A stretch of 64,000 nt of DNA, from NCBI RefSeq assembly GCF_037038585.1, contig NC_092521.1, positions 149,386,605 to 149,450,604 of the forward strand, read 5' to 3'. The notes beneath the pieces were generated by a model that was not told the DNA's origin, searched no databases, and worked only from the letters and a program-made list of their open reading frames with translations. The translations under genes were made by a program, and so were the position numbers. Shown here piece after piece: positions 28,801 through 42,805 of the stretch. Position 1 is the stretch's first letter; each line of letters begins with the position of its first letter. Origin of the DNA: Patagioenas fasciata (lineage: Eukaryota > Chordata > Aves > Columbiformes > Columbidae).

Positions 28801-31800
28801 GTAGACACTCATAGCAACCCACCATGTTCACTGCTTCAGGTAAAAAAATCTCATTTCCAAAAAAAAAAAAAAAAAAGACTAAGCAGCCAAAATTACTTAA
28901 AGATATACTCCTGGGTAAAACAGTATGTATGTTTCTATGAATCATTAGATGTATTACTTTTTAATGTACAGAAATTCATTTCCCTACAGAGATTCTATTC
29001 TTAAGGCTATTTTATCATAAGAATTCAACTTATAAGAAAGGTAAATGCATATCCTTTCTCATATACTTGTTGAATTTTCCCCAGGTGAGTCTTTTAAATA
29101 TCCTACAGTTTACAAAAGCTCTAGTTCTTAGGTATTTACTTGTTTCTACACTAGATAGTTACATGATTGAAATACAAAAGTTCAGAAAACCTTCTGGTTT
29201 GTCTCTAAAGACGCTTAACCTTCACTTGATGCTGGTTTGTAGCACAAGGCATTGAATGAAGCTGGGAAGTGGTGCATCCTTATGCTACTGTTAACCTGAA
29301 AGAAAAAATTCAATTTTAAAATCAAAGTTATCCTCTTTGAAACCTGTGCAATGACCGCAGAGATTGCTGAGGATCAGAGATCTTTACCTATTGCCTACTG
29401 TGAAGTAATATACAATGAGCTGATGATCTAATTATTTTAATACCATTGGAATGAAACACTGAAGCACAGCTAAGTGCTAAGACTAGACAAATTCTTTCCT
29501 TCTGCGGGCTTTACTTAGTTCCCAAACCAGTTCTGCATTCAAACTTTTACCATTAACTTTCCATTTTCCAGGGAATTTTGCCAATTAGCAATTCGGGTTT
29601 GTTAAATTACAATACTTACTTATACACAAGTAAAATAGAGGTCATAGAAGTTTTTAGTTTATTTTTCACAGCATCCTGCAGAAACCCAATGTGAATGGTG
29701 ATAAGCAATGCAAGTGATATTAATTCAGAGTTTCCCCTTTAAAGAAGGAAACGGGTCAAAGGATATACCCTCTAGGGTATGTGCTGGGATTACACACCTG
29801 TGATTAATCTAACAAACTGCTGGAGATGTGATTGTTTCTTCATAGAACTGCAGCTGAAACAACAGTTCTTTGGCAGTAAAATAAATGTAACCCCTTGTGG
29901 TGCCCCTAGACATACAAGATAATTACAACAAAGTACCTTCATAGGAAGTTAGGACACTCCTGCTGCATCATTAAAATAAACGGACCTGCGATAACTGATG
30001 CAGCCTTGGAAGTGCCACAGAGGAGCATGGTACTCAAGAGATGAAAGAGATCTGCTCTCCTCCCGGAACGTCCATGTGACTTCCATTAGTTTTAGTGGAA
30101 GCTGAGATTTCTAGTCCAAATCTAGCAAGAATAAGAGACAGGTTTTATCCCTGTGAAGTCAACTTCAGGTTTGCTGTGGAGTTCAGTGGGGCAAGGCTTC
30201 TAAAGTAAAACTTAATTATCCCAAGGCTTTTCAAGGCCACTCTCTGTCTTGCGGTGGAGCCTGGTGCAGAGAGATTTAAACTCGCTCCAACCCAGCTAGC
30301 TGTGGGCGCTGAAGCAGCAGAACCACATCCCCTGAGCACTGCAGCCCAGACAGCCCTTTCCCTGTGAAGATGCAGCCCTCGTCACACCAGTGCAGTCACG
30401 CTGTGGCCAGGACTCCTGCCAAAACCCACATAATGCTGCTGGGGTCCACAGCGTGGGGCCAGTGGCTGCCTGCAGACCACCGCACCAAACCCACCCGGAC
30501 ACTAGAGGCATTCCCCAAGCTTTTTCCCAACACTAAATACAGTCAAAGCACTGTAAAACATTACACAATTATATCAATTAAAGGATGTTAGAACGTATTA
30601 ATATTGAATAAAGACGAGCTTTCCCAGTTTTTGCAGGTTGGGTGATGACTAGCAGGACAGTGTAAATGAAAGGTGAAAAGGCGTTTCAATGCCTTAGTGT
30701 GTCCAGCACCAGTCCCATTTTGATCCATATGGAACATGTCCATTTTCATCATGAACATCTCAACAATTGTGTTTCAACAGCTTTCTTCAGGTAGTAATTT
30801 CCAAGTTATCACACAATCAAATGCATCTGTGAATCAGAATACAATTCTTCTAGATATCCAATTCTTGGATATTCTTATAATTCTTATTTCAGCAAGTTTT
30901 CCTAGTAATACCTCATAATAGTGCTCGAATAGCTCCACTTCCTCAGTGCACATACCCAGTTACTCATACACATAGCATTCCAAGGAAAAGCTTTCTAAAG
31001 CCCTGCCCTGAAGACTTGCTTCTCATTTACTGCGATATTTTCAGTCAACATGTAGACTGCTCTCCATCTATATCCAAAGCGCTGTGAAGTTGCAAAGATT
31101 GCTAGCAGACTGCAGTGCAATTGTGCTGGAGTACCAGATACCCACATATGACAGTTAGTATAGATAGGGTCATTAGGAGAGCTAATTTATGTTATGTTTA
31201 TCATCATCTAGTGGGAAATAAAATATACTGAGGCTGCTTTCCTTCTTTTTTTTTTTTCTGGGCTGGTAAGCCCAGCGGTGTCCATTTGTTTGACTCATGC
31301 CTCTTCGTCCTTTTCAGCTGAGTAGGTGTGTAGATAATGCTGTAAATCTAAAAGAAAGGGTTCGACTACACAGTAGACAATATTTTTTCTCTGGAAACAG
31401 AAAAAGGCAATGTAGTAGTATATATGCGAAAGTTGTCTTCACCACTTCAAGAATGAAAAATGTGATTTTTATTTTTTAAAAAAGCAAAAATGTACAGGCA
31501 TAAATTCTGCATAGGTAAATGTTTGTATAGGAAAGTTTACCATGTTATAGAATCCTGTTTTAAAACAACTAGGGCAGTATGACATTTTAATGTACTTCTG
31601 GCATAGTAAATTTGTCCGTATAAATGGGGCCCTGAGCTGGGCAAACACACCAAGTTGTCTGTCTCGTGCCAATGGAAAAAGAGTCTAGTAGTCAGGTTAC
31701 AAGCAAACAAGTTCCAGGTTCAAACTTATTTAGAAACACAATGAGAGCACATGGGATTAGGTTTTAGAGCAGATGTAAAGGAACATTTCAGGAATATCAC

Positions 31801-34800
31801 TCCATTTCATCCCTGCTAACTGATTGTGTACCTCTTGGCTAGAAGCAGATTCGATTCACTGTGACGCGAATCAAATGTGAAAAAGAAACAAAATACAGAT
31901 AAAAGAGGAGCTTTGTTGTTGGATGAAATACACGATGAAAAAATACACGGACTCCAAATACTGCCCTCCTGCAAAATTGACACAAAACAGAATTTGAGAT
32001 TGGTTTAGGAGGCCAATAGCTGAAGAAAATCTTGTAATTAAATTTAATTTCTTTCCAAAACATATCACATATATAAACAAAATAAACACCAAAAATTTAG
32101 AAGTCTCCTAAAGGAATAAAGTAACTGAAAGTAATTTTTTTAAATCCTAATGTCATTAGGAACTGCTGCTTTATATAAGATTCTAAAGAATATAAGTGAA
32201 AACAATATTTTGCCTTGATGAAGTCCAGTGCTGGACCGAAAATTCTAAATTTTACAGATGAGCTTGAAGAAAAATAATTCTACATTTTTATGCCAGTAAT
32301 TCATTGCTTATACATTTCTAATTTTTACTTTAAATTTGATAGTCATTCTTGTTGTGATTCTTCTATCGATATTCAACACAATCATTCCTAGAATAGCCAG
32401 TACAATTGATGTGACTGTAACATTATTTCAGTGAATTCTTCTTTTGAAATAAATGCCAATTAACCTAAGGTAACTCGATGCATAAATGAAATAATTGTAT
32501 TTTAATAATCTTCGTAAAAGAATAATTCTCATGCAACATCATTTTTAAATGGTTATTTCAACAAATTCCCTATTTACAGTAATTATCTTGAAGTATGAAT
32601 CTTTTTTGACTTACTAATGTGTAAGAATGTATCCATATGAAAGTTGATGCCTTTTAATCACATTGACCAAAACCTTCCTCACTGTTTCTGTCTAAATAAA
32701 GACTTGCTGCCCAATTGCTAGACTGTGCAAGATAACCTTCCTTACCAGGCTGTACAGATTAACAGGACTCTACAAGCTCCATTTTATAGCTATACTTTCA
32801 GTAAATACTTTGCAGATGTTTTCAGCTAGAGACAATCTTCTGTCTTTCTGAGTCTGCAGCATTCCTTGGATTTATTTCTATGTGTCTGCATAATTCAAAG
32901 TCCACATCAGAGAAATGGTTATTAGCTTCCCCACAGCTCTCCAGTCTTCAGCGCAGACTGAGTCAGGATCTGAGCTGCCCTCCAGGAGTCCCTGCTTTCA
33001 CAGATGCCTGTTTCTCCTTTTATCAAAAAATAAGAGTTTTTCAGATGGATGAAGTTGCTGAAAATCAATTCTGGTGCCTCATATCAGTTCTCAGAATTGG
33101 ACTCTGCTTTTAGCAAACATCACGCCACTGGGGCTGAGGCACAGGCATCCAAGACAGGCTCTCACCATCTCTGGCTGGAGAACCTCAGGTAACTTGTATT
33201 TATTTCCCTACCCAACCATTAAGAAAAGTCTCTCCTTTCCACCTCTGTTCCTCATCAGGGAGAAGGGTTTTGACCAATGTCACATCCATTCCCAGGGACA
33301 TTTTAGGCTTTTGTTTGAGGGTCTCTGTGGTTACTGTCCGCTAGTAAGGAGTGTTTGGTTTAACTTCACTGGACCCTGACTGAAACTACTAATTTCAGTC
33401 AATATGTTACTTCAATAATTTCATTGCACATTAAAAAGCTCAACATAATATTTATTTTTAAGCCATGAACAAAGCTGCAGGTATGGGGTAGAAAATCTAC
33501 AGTGAACACTGTAGATTGCTTCACAGAGATATTTCCCTCAAATGCTGGAGTCACTATCTAGTTCAAGACTCCAGACAGAGTAGATAGAAGAACCAAAGCT
33601 AGGCAGAGGATAACAGGGTCAGTCCCCAGTGCCTGCACAGCCCAAGCAAATTCAGCTTTGCAGTGAGATTTTTTTAACAAAAAATTGTTTTCATTTGTGG
33701 TATTTCACCCACCAAGAGAACTGATTGAACACACACAGAAAGAAAATGGAAGAACAAATCAAATACTTGCTATGCCAGATTTTATATAATCTACTTCTTC
33801 TCTATTTATCACACTTTTCTTTATGTGGCAATCCCTCAAAGAGTATCAAATGTCCCTTATTGGTAAAAGTATTTAAATGACAGGTCTCAGATTTCATGTG
33901 TAGATTGTTAAAGACTAATTTCTTTTATTTTTAGGGTCAAACAAGATAAACAAAAAGAAGGGAGAAAAAATGACAAAAGCTAGGAAACTGCAGCTCTACC
34001 TTCAATACTGACAGTTCAGTTTATTGAAAACTGCAGACTTTCATTAGCAACGTGGCAAATCTTTACTACATCTGGACTGTTCAGGCATCTCTTTTAGCTC
34101 ATCACTATGGGCAAAGCAAGAATTAGAGAGGCAGACAGTCTCAGACAGCAGCACTTGATTCCTGGTGTATAGAAATACACACAGGCATACACACAAATGC
34201 AGCTGAGATGGGAGAAAGCTGAAATCTTAGCTCTGTTCCCTAAGAGAGGCTCAGGCCTAAGCAGTGGTGTCCCATTCATGCTCCCTGACTGCTCTGGGAA
34301 GAGATCAGGAGTAAGAGCACCAAAGGGTGTGATGGGAAACGCTTGTGAGTTTTTGGGGTGGCAGCCTTCAGGGTCATAATGCTGCTCCTTAGTGTGACAA
34401 GGTGATCGCTCTGAAATGCTCGATGTTGCCTGCCAACTATCCTCCACAAGATAATTCCCCAGGCAGGACTGCACTTGTCCTCTCAAACTCTGTCCTGCTT
34501 GGGAATGGCCCCACCATGCAAGGCTGCCCAAGGCACGCAGCCTCCAAAGCTGGGGGTCACCATCACCCTCCTCTGCTGCCAGAAATGCAGTTTCTAATCA
34601 CACACATGAGCTATCAGGGGCTTGAGATGCTCTTGACACATGAGATTTCTGGTTAGAAGTATAGAAGCTACAGTCTATAGTGTCTCTACAGGGCATGTGC
34701 ACACAATGGCTTTGTTTTATAAATCATATTTGATGAGGATTTCAGTTTCAGAATAAGACAAAAATCCTGCTCTGAGACCCTTCTTCCCTACCCCCTTATC

Positions 34801-36296
34801 AAGAAGCCTATTCCAAAGCAAGAAGATCATATAGCATTAAAAAAGAAGTTTTAACATGACTAAAGCCATTTCCCCTACCATATGGACCATTCTGGCTGAA
34901 GTTTTCCAAACTAATACAGCATGACCCAGGTTCACGCTAAGGGAAATTTCAGTCTAAGCAGATAACAGATGGCAGAGTTATAAACAGATGAGAACTGAGT
35001 CTTTTAGTAGAAACTAACAGGAGACCTCAATAAGAGGTCGTGCTAATATGTCTGCTCATAAAACTTAACTTTTAAGTGCATATTCTTATTTCAAAGAGAA
35101 TGTATGAATAGTTACCATACAAGTTTTGTACTTTCCTAACTTTATGGTTTTCATCACCTATTTCAATGGCTCTGAGACAATCCATGCTACACTTTCATAC
35201 AATATTAGCTTATGAAAATAATGATAGAATCTTATACTACAAATCATTTGCAAAGGAAAGGAAGGTGATTTTTTTTTTTAGAAAAGAGTCTATAGACTGT
35301 GTATACTCTTTTAGATTATTTAAGTATACATGTTTACATTGGCCTTTAGTATTAAAAAGTTTGAGCATTATTTAAAATGTAAAAATACAATGATGGCGGG
35401 AATTTGAGAGAGCACCTTTCAAAGAAGCACTGCCAAGGGTATCGTCCAGCTGCAAGGGACAGGATAAGTGCTAAGTGAGGGCTACAGTCCCAAGTAGCCA
35501 AATTACATGTGCACAAGGCAACCCCACAACTGCCTGTGAGCATGAGCTAAACCTGCCACTTACTTGTCTTGAAGATACCAGAAAAGTCACCTTCTGTGAG
35601 CTTTTGATATGAGGCATCATTTTGATCATATAATGTCTAGGACAGGTTGACAGGTGTCAGAATCCTCATGGTATGGACAAGCATGGGCCCATACCAGACA
35701 ATAACTGCAGCCAACCTAAACCTGACGTGCAAGGACCATTCTTCTGCTAATAACAAGGAAAATATTTCTGACAAGCATTTGAGATCCTGCCATGCAAACG
35801 GCAAACAACTGAAAAGAGAAAAGCTTCCAGAGCCCTGAAACATATTTTTATTAAAAAACAGGATTTTGTTTAACATTTTTGAATTGTGGCTTGTTGCCCA
35901 CCAAACAAAATGCTAACATGATAAACTTGTAATTTAAATTACTAGCACTTCCAAGATACTTAGAAATGTATATCCTTTTCATCTAGCTTGATGATTAAAA
36001 ATGCCTTTGGGATCATGCCTAGAATAATGTTTTACAGTATGGAGGTCAATAAAGAGTCTTTTGGTAAAAACTTGGATCAAATACACTGTTACTGTTCCCA
36101 CCTCTTAATCAATTAAAAATATATATCGTAACAGCATATGCCTTGTAAGAAGGAAAACACAGAAGTTATTCTCCTCTCTGAGAACACGCGTAACTGCTAC
36201 TCAGTTTAATGGGACATGTATATGTACATCGAATGAAAAATACTTTCCAGAATATAAAGGATTTGTATGTATCTGTAAATTATTACATGGTTAGGT

Positions 36297-36428
36297 GCAG
36301 GTTGGCTTTTTGCCATGCTAGACTCAATGCACCCCGTTTTGCCTAGTCTTGGAAGCTGAACAGTCCCAGGCCTGGCTAGCATTTCAATGTGGAGACCATC
36401 TGGGAGTTCAGTGTGCCATGAGTGCAAG
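36297..36428 (+). pseudogene. 5S rRNA-derived pseudogene or SINE head
   Basis: The stretch aligns collinearly by eye with vertebrate 5S rRNA. The best-preserved blocks are 'cttggaagctgaacag', 'aggcctggctagcattt', 'gtggagaccatctgggag' and 'ttcagtgtgcc', which cover the internal control region (A-box, intermediate element, C-box) and the 3' stem. The 5' quarter is more diverged. Substitutions throughout, including in the usually invariant AAGCAGGGTCGGGCCTGG region, make a functional gene unlikely. Alternatives are a retroposed 5S pseudogene or the 5S-derived head of a SINE of the AmnSINE1 (5S plus tRNA) type. The 3' flank (36429-36540) might hold a tRNA-like part but none was clear. Confidence 0.75.
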
Positions 36429-39400
36429 CCAAGGAGTCACGAGGTGGTGAATATTAGGCCATAGAAACTGAATGAGTGGAAAGATTTCATTCAGCTCCAC
36501 CAGTACTGCTGAACCAATGAACAGGAATTTCCCCATTGCTTTCCTACCTCTCCCTGCCTTCCCACAGTAAAGAAATATTCAGATTAATGTTGATGGGAAG
36601 GATGCTGGAAGCATTGAAAGTGAAGGATACAATGCGAAAAATATCTATAGATGTAACACACAATTAGAAGTACGATGAAGAAAATCCCAGTAATAAACAT
36701 GGGGTTTGAACATTCAAGTTCAAGTGGATTAAATATTTTTGCACAAATCTGAATAATTTTTTCTTAATCACCCACCTGAGTCTAATGGGAGGAATTTTCT
36801 TTAACAAAGTAAACAAAAAGCCCTGTGGTTGCACACATCAAACCACCAGTACTTACATGCGCTGTGACTGGTACCAAACGAAACAGAAAGATACGTTTTA
36901 TTTGCAAGTATATGTACATATAAGTTGAACCTTACAGCCATATTGTAAATGACAGGGATGCTTTAGACAGTCAAAACATTTAACATTATGTTATGTTTCT
37001 AATTGAGTGACTTAACTAATACCTGAGGCTATTGCACAAAGCACTGAAGAAATCTAAAAAATATTTTGAGCTTTAGCAGGAAGACGAAAGGACAGAGCTC
37101 CAGGAAGTCCATTTCTATGTCTGAGTTTTGACCATGAGAAAGAAGACATCCTCAAGGCATCAAGAGCCTTGGCAATTGCCAAGACATGGTCTTAGGAAAT
37201 CAGATCTTTTGATCACTTGAATTTCTTTTTGCTTTTCTGTCTCTTCACCCCACCAAGAACTGCAGAATATTTAAACCACAAACTGTTATTGAAATACAAT
37301 TAGAGAATGATTGTTGGTACTTACATACAACACATTTTATAACTTAATGATTCCTAGAGTTGATTTTACTTATATAACACTTGAGTGACTTCCATGTAAT
37401 CATTTTAAGGGGAAAAAAAAGTTAATTTCATGGTTATAAGCATAATGCAAAGGACAGAAGGAGAGGACTTATGAAGAACAGATGTTTGGTAAATAAAACA
37501 AGCCATTGATGGCAAATTACTAGCCATCATCACACTAATTATTCTTTCCTGGGCTGCCAGCATCTATAAAAATATTCCAGTATATATCTATCCAGAACTG
37601 GAAGGGGAAAAACTGTCTGAACTACTGATACAGCAACACCACTGGAATCAAGGGGCACGGTTCTCCTCCCAACATTATACCGTAACTGTTCAGTTACAGC
37701 TCTGCAAAATGAACACATGGAATACTAAACCAGAATATCAACATTTGACAACAATTTACAGGGGGGTAAAATTTCTGTGCTGTGTTCCAGGCAACAAAGA
37801 ACGACAGGAACTATAATCCGTTATCTGAAATTCCACTATCTGCAAACGCAGACAGATACAAGCAAATCCTTCATTGAAAATGGCAACGGGCTTGCTGTCA
37901 TTAATCACTACAAGGAGACTATTGAAGACAGACTCTGGGATGGATTTCAGCAGCACGCTGCAACTTTATTAGCTTAACATATCCAAGTATTTAAGTGGAT
38001 CCAGTGTAGGAGTTGCAGGACTTCCACCATACAAGTTATAATTCATGGTTGACTGTCCTCAGCCTACCTATAGAAACCAGCTTCAGCCTTCTGACATCTT
38101 CTCACCTTAAAGGGAGAGAGGGGAGCATGGAGGGGGCCTCTAAAACCTGCAGAGGCTCTGGGTCTCATTTTTCAGCAGTTTACCAGCAAAACCCCAGCTC
38201 TTCATTCCTGGGAGATCATACTTCTGCTATCCATGCTGGATACCAGCTTCAAGTTTCAAAGTAATTATACTAAGTATTACAAAGGTATAAAATGTACTTG
38301 ATATTTATATCCATATCCTATGCCAGATATATTGCCATAACGACGTATGAGTGGAAAAACAGACAAATAAGAAACAAAAATACCTATCCTGCATCAGCTT
38401 ACTCCCAAGAGGAAAAAACATCATCCTGACACCAAAACAAGCAGCCTATTAAATCTGCAAACTCCTGAAAACATAGTTCCTAGATTATGACTAGAAGTCA
38501 AAACGAAGATACAGTTTAAATTAATCAGAGTTCCCAATTAAAGCACACATCAGATCACATAACTTCAGGAAGCACCATTAAGCTTCCAAAACCATGTTGT
38601 TCTAATGGTGGGAAACCTTCTTCTAGTTTCCACAGAAAAGTTTATTCATTGGCAGTTTATGCCCCACTTGACCCAACATTGCCTATTAGACTAAATAGCT
38701 CTTATTTTTTTCCTGGAATTTGCCTCCGAATCCTTTCACAAACGTTAACTATGTCAATGAAAGGGGAGAGCAAGGTCCTACCATCTCCTGGCCAGCCAGT
38801 GGGAGAAAAAGCCAACATAAAAAGGAGGGGAAACCCTTTTCCTGTCTTCTCCTGTGCTCACTGCCCTTCCTGCTCCTTCTGCAAGATCTTCACTACCCGG
38901 AGGCTAACCAAGGCTCTGACCACATTTGTCATTTCTTCACTGAGCAAAGCGTGGCATAACATGCTTATTAGGCAGGAAACAAAGAAACAATCCCCCTCTA
39001 GGAATTAACAGGATTTGACAGTAAATAAATCATGTTGAATGGACTTGAAGTGATAGTTAAGTCAAAGACTTTTGGAAAGTTGAAGAAAAATGGATAAAGG
39101 GAAGAATAGTATTTTGGGAGCCCTGGGCTGTGAGGAAAATATTGGAAAGCTCTTGTGTCCTGGATGAGGACAAACCTCCTTTTCCCTGCTATTGATCAGC
39201 AGATTGGGTACATGAGTTTCAGCCCAGCGATATGACCTGGAGTAATGCAAGCTCTCCAAACAGCCATGTGCCTAGTACATCAAGGAAGGTCAGCAGTGGA
39301 TAGAGTGGCACAAAGTCGTCCACTGATTCACAGACTGCATTTCATCTCCCCCAGAAAAAACAATAAATATACTCTCCTAATCACAAGGAAGAAGACAAAT

Positions 39401-42400
39401 CACCCGAACTGAAAAAGAAATGGAATTCTAAACCGTATGTTATACGATTTTGGACCTCTGGCCAAAGACTGTGTCTGAGGGCACAAACGCTTGTGCCGCC
39501 TCACCCCCTCTTCAGAGCCAGAAGAGCTGGAGCTGAAGGGCTGGAAACCCAAACCACTGAAGGTTCTTCCTGGCATATCCACACAGCTGCTTTTTATCAG
39601 CTTCTGGCAATTTAGCACCCACCAGCATCCCTCCACCATAACCAGTGACCGACGGGGGGTTGATCCTGCCAGGTGATGAAGAAGGGCTGATAGGCAGCAA
39701 CAGGCAGCACCCCTGGGCTGTACTGGGGGCAGAGAGGGGCCAGGAGGAGGGGACTTGACTCCACATCCACCCAGTGTGGCAGGAGACCCCCGTGGAGGAG
39801 AGGTGGTGTGCCAAGGGATCTGCATCACCCCTGGCAGAGCCAGGCAGGGTCCGGGGCAGGCGCAGAGCAGGTCACAGCCAGCTCAGTGCTCAGCAGGAGG
39901 GGGTGACTACTCAGTCTGCCCCCCAGGAACGAGGGGCCTGGCTCAGCCGAGCAAGGATCCTGCTGCAACAAGAGGCTAATGGAGAGGGGCAGAGCTGACC
40001 AGACCAGCCAGGAGAAGATCCCAGATCTGGGCTTGCTGCTGTCACTGCCAGCCAGCAGAGAGGAGCGGAGCAGCACAACTGCTGCCAGGGGCTGCCATCC
40101 TCCACCAAGCTAAGCCCATGCGCTTTCCCTCAGAAAGAGAAACCAGCCTGATCTGCCTGCATTTTGGCATAAGCAAAGCAGGCAGCAAATCCACGACCAT
40201 TTCACAACAGTCTCTAGCAGTTTAGTGCCCCAGCAACTGCCTGCTCCCTGCAGCCACAGCTCCTGGTCCAGGTTACTGCTGGATAATTAGACGTGTAAAA
40301 ACAGAAATGTGGTTTCCTTGGGAGCATTAACTGTTAATTCTCTGCCGGAGGAGGGCTCCTTTGTCAAACCTTTATGCACTTGAAGAAATGGTGGCTGGTG
40401 GAGCAGTTACCCATTAGAGAGGGCAAGGGGCCAGAAGCTCCAATATACAGTGGATAACAGAGACTTTTTCCCCACTGGGCTCCAGGCCAGGTGATGCTCA
40501 CAAGCCATGTTGGGCAGGCAACAGCACTAAGCACACGCTGTCCAGAGGAAAACCATATGCAAGAGAATAAAGGCACTGCCAGCAACTGCTAGTATGATCC
40601 ATGCAAAGAGCTTCATGAGCACCTTTGGGCTTGGGGACTTCAGCAACCAGCACACCACAGCAATGGCTCGGAGATCTGAATTTACTCCAGTTCTTGGACA
40701 AATTGACATGCTGGAAGGAAAGCAAGTGTGGACTACACAAATTAAAATAATGGCTACTGCTGAGCACCTACTGCAGACAACAATGAAAATTCAACTCTTT
40801 CTGAACCTGGCGAGATCCATGTTCTTGCACCAGACAGGATTGCCATTCAGCAGAAGGATGTTACAGGCTGAACTGAGGAATCAGCTATGCAAGGGAGTCA
40901 TCGCTAAGGCAGGAGGTGCAGCTAGTGAAAAATCAGATGGTGGAGAGAGCATCTCAAAACTTCTGACAGCAGCAGAGGTGCAAAGCAGTGAGGCAGCCTG
41001 GCTGGTACAAGCTAGAGATTGACTTAACAGAAGTCTTGGTGGAAGGCAGTGAAAGGAAGCAATTAGCACAGCTGTGGTAATGCTGCACCAGTGCATCCTC
41101 CAGGAATAAAGGGGAGCTTGTCAAGATATGATCAAGTGCAACATCAGATCGCACTTAAACTAAGGAGTGCTCCTGGCAGCCAGTTCCCAGCTTGAATTCC
41201 CTGAATATCAGGTAACAGTGAAGCTAAGTGATACTCTGGAGGTTAGCCTGACTGGACAACGTGCTTAACCCTGGACATCCCCACCTGCACACGCTCAAAA
41301 GCCCAAAAGAGACATAGAAACATGCATTGACTGCATGAGACATAATGCACAGGCAGGTCAAACACATGGCTAAGATATTAGGAGCAAGACATTTCAGCAG
41401 TTTTAATTTGGATAATCTCAGGCAATAATGGGAGCAAAGGGCTAAGGAAACAATTCTCATATTTGGATTTCTTCAGTCCTTCAGAGTGCCTTCAGAACCT
41501 GGAACAAATCAAGCACAATTTAGAGGTACTGAAGGATCTACAGAGTTTTTTAAATTAAAGACCTCAAGAGATTTTAGTTCAATGCAAAATGTTGTTTCTC
41601 AGAACTTAATAAGCTTTCATGTATTTCATAAGACACATTAAGAGTGGCAACAATGTTTAAGTTTTTAAAGGCTTAAACCTCAAGAAACAAATAGCAACCT
41701 GTAAGGAGCTGCACTCTGAGCATATAGTCAGTGAGGATAGGCTAAGAGTTTTAGACCACCACCAGAAAGCACAAAAAGATAATGGAAAAAACACAGGCTA
41801 TCTGCGCAGAAGGCACTACATCTACAAAAGCTTTGAGCATATTATCAGAACCGACAACATCATCTCGTCATTTAAGAAACAAATTATCTAGACAAAGGAA
41901 GACAAAGAGCTGATGAGTAAAACAAAGGAACAGTTTCTGAGCTATGTTTTGTTCAGGTTTTCAGATCCACCCCTCAGTCTGCAGGAGTTTGCAATGCCCC
42001 AAAATCTCCTGGTGAGATCCGAAACTGCTGAGGCTGATAGGTGCTCTTTGATGAGTTTCCCACAGATTAAATAAGGGTTGCTACAGAACTGGAGAGTTCA
42101 ATTGTTGTGAAGGTCCCCAAATCCTCTAATTTACATTTACTCAACAAGGAATTCAGTGTACACAGGCTCACAACAGCCTGTAGCAACTCCTTATCAAGCA
42201 CAGCCTAGCAAGACATCCATGGAGATGGATTCACAAACCAGCAGAATAAACATTCACAACTCAACAGAAAACAAAAGGAAAATGTGACTGCTCTTTGCAG
42301 GGCACAAGTGTGTACAATTCCTACATCAGACAAGACTGACCTAAGGATCCTGATGACTTCCTGTGCACAGAAACATCTATCAAAGGAGACCCCACTTCAA

Positions 42401-42799
42401 ATATAGTAGCTACAGAGTAATTGCCTGGAGTTCATCCAGATTAATTTCAAGAACTGAAAAATACCATCTAGAAATCATGACATTCTGGTTGTGTATGACA
42501 CTTCTGAAAATATGTAACAGCAGAGCTGCTGGAGCATGAAAAGGAGCTTGAAACTGTTACAGACACATGGATGAGATCTGTGATGCTGTGGTTCAGCCCA
42601 TAAGGCCGCATCTACAGTGATAGAGAGAGGCAATCTGATGTCCATGTGACAAAAGCTCAAGGTAATCATATGTTCACGTTATATATAGTATAATATAAGG
42701 TAAGTATGTTATAAGGTGGTTTGTGAAAGGAGTGAAGTGTAATAGCCCTCCTGGCTTCATGCTCACAGGTCTTATTCAAGAACAACAGGACTATACTAG
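36429..42799. other. non-coding stretch before the provirus
   Basis: No convincing gene. Open frames at 39.4-40.1 kb (both strands) lie in a moderately GC-rich patch without domains. The + frame at 40594-41022 (142 codons) and a 67-codon open frame without a start near 41671-41890 are charged and leucine-containing, but I do not recognise them. A CR1 fragment at 38.6 kb is listed separately. Confidence 0.5.
38562..38740 (-). repeat. old CR1 LINE fragment, antisense
   Basis: The + strand reads as antisense CR1: 'ttctaatggtgggaaacctt', 'cttctagtttcc', 'tttattcattggcagtttat', then 'caacattgcctattagacta' and 'aatagctctta'. The order and spacing match ancient CR1 copies. The fragment is truncated at both ends and non-coding. 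Confidence 0.7.
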
Positions 42800-42805
42800 G
42801 AAGAT
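42800..42805 (+). repeat. provirus target-site duplication, left
   Basis: The 6-bp sequence gaagat directly precedes the TG that opens the 5' LTR. The same 6 bp directly follows the CA ending the 3' LTR at 49403-49408. Six-base duplications are typical of alpha- and betaretroviral integrases. Confidence 0.9.

Larger units (their letters stand above)
13596..36296. other. long non-coding stretch with scattered repeats
   Basis: No gene was recognised in this 22.7-kb stretch apart from the repeats listed separately. GC-richer patches near 18.6-18.9, 24.6-24.9 and 26.2-26.45 kb give longer open frames (to 140 codons) on both strands, without domains. A-runs occur near 15770, 17263, 27005 and 28860. 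A palindromic E-box core (TCACGTGA) lies at 26746-26753. Confidence 0.55.
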
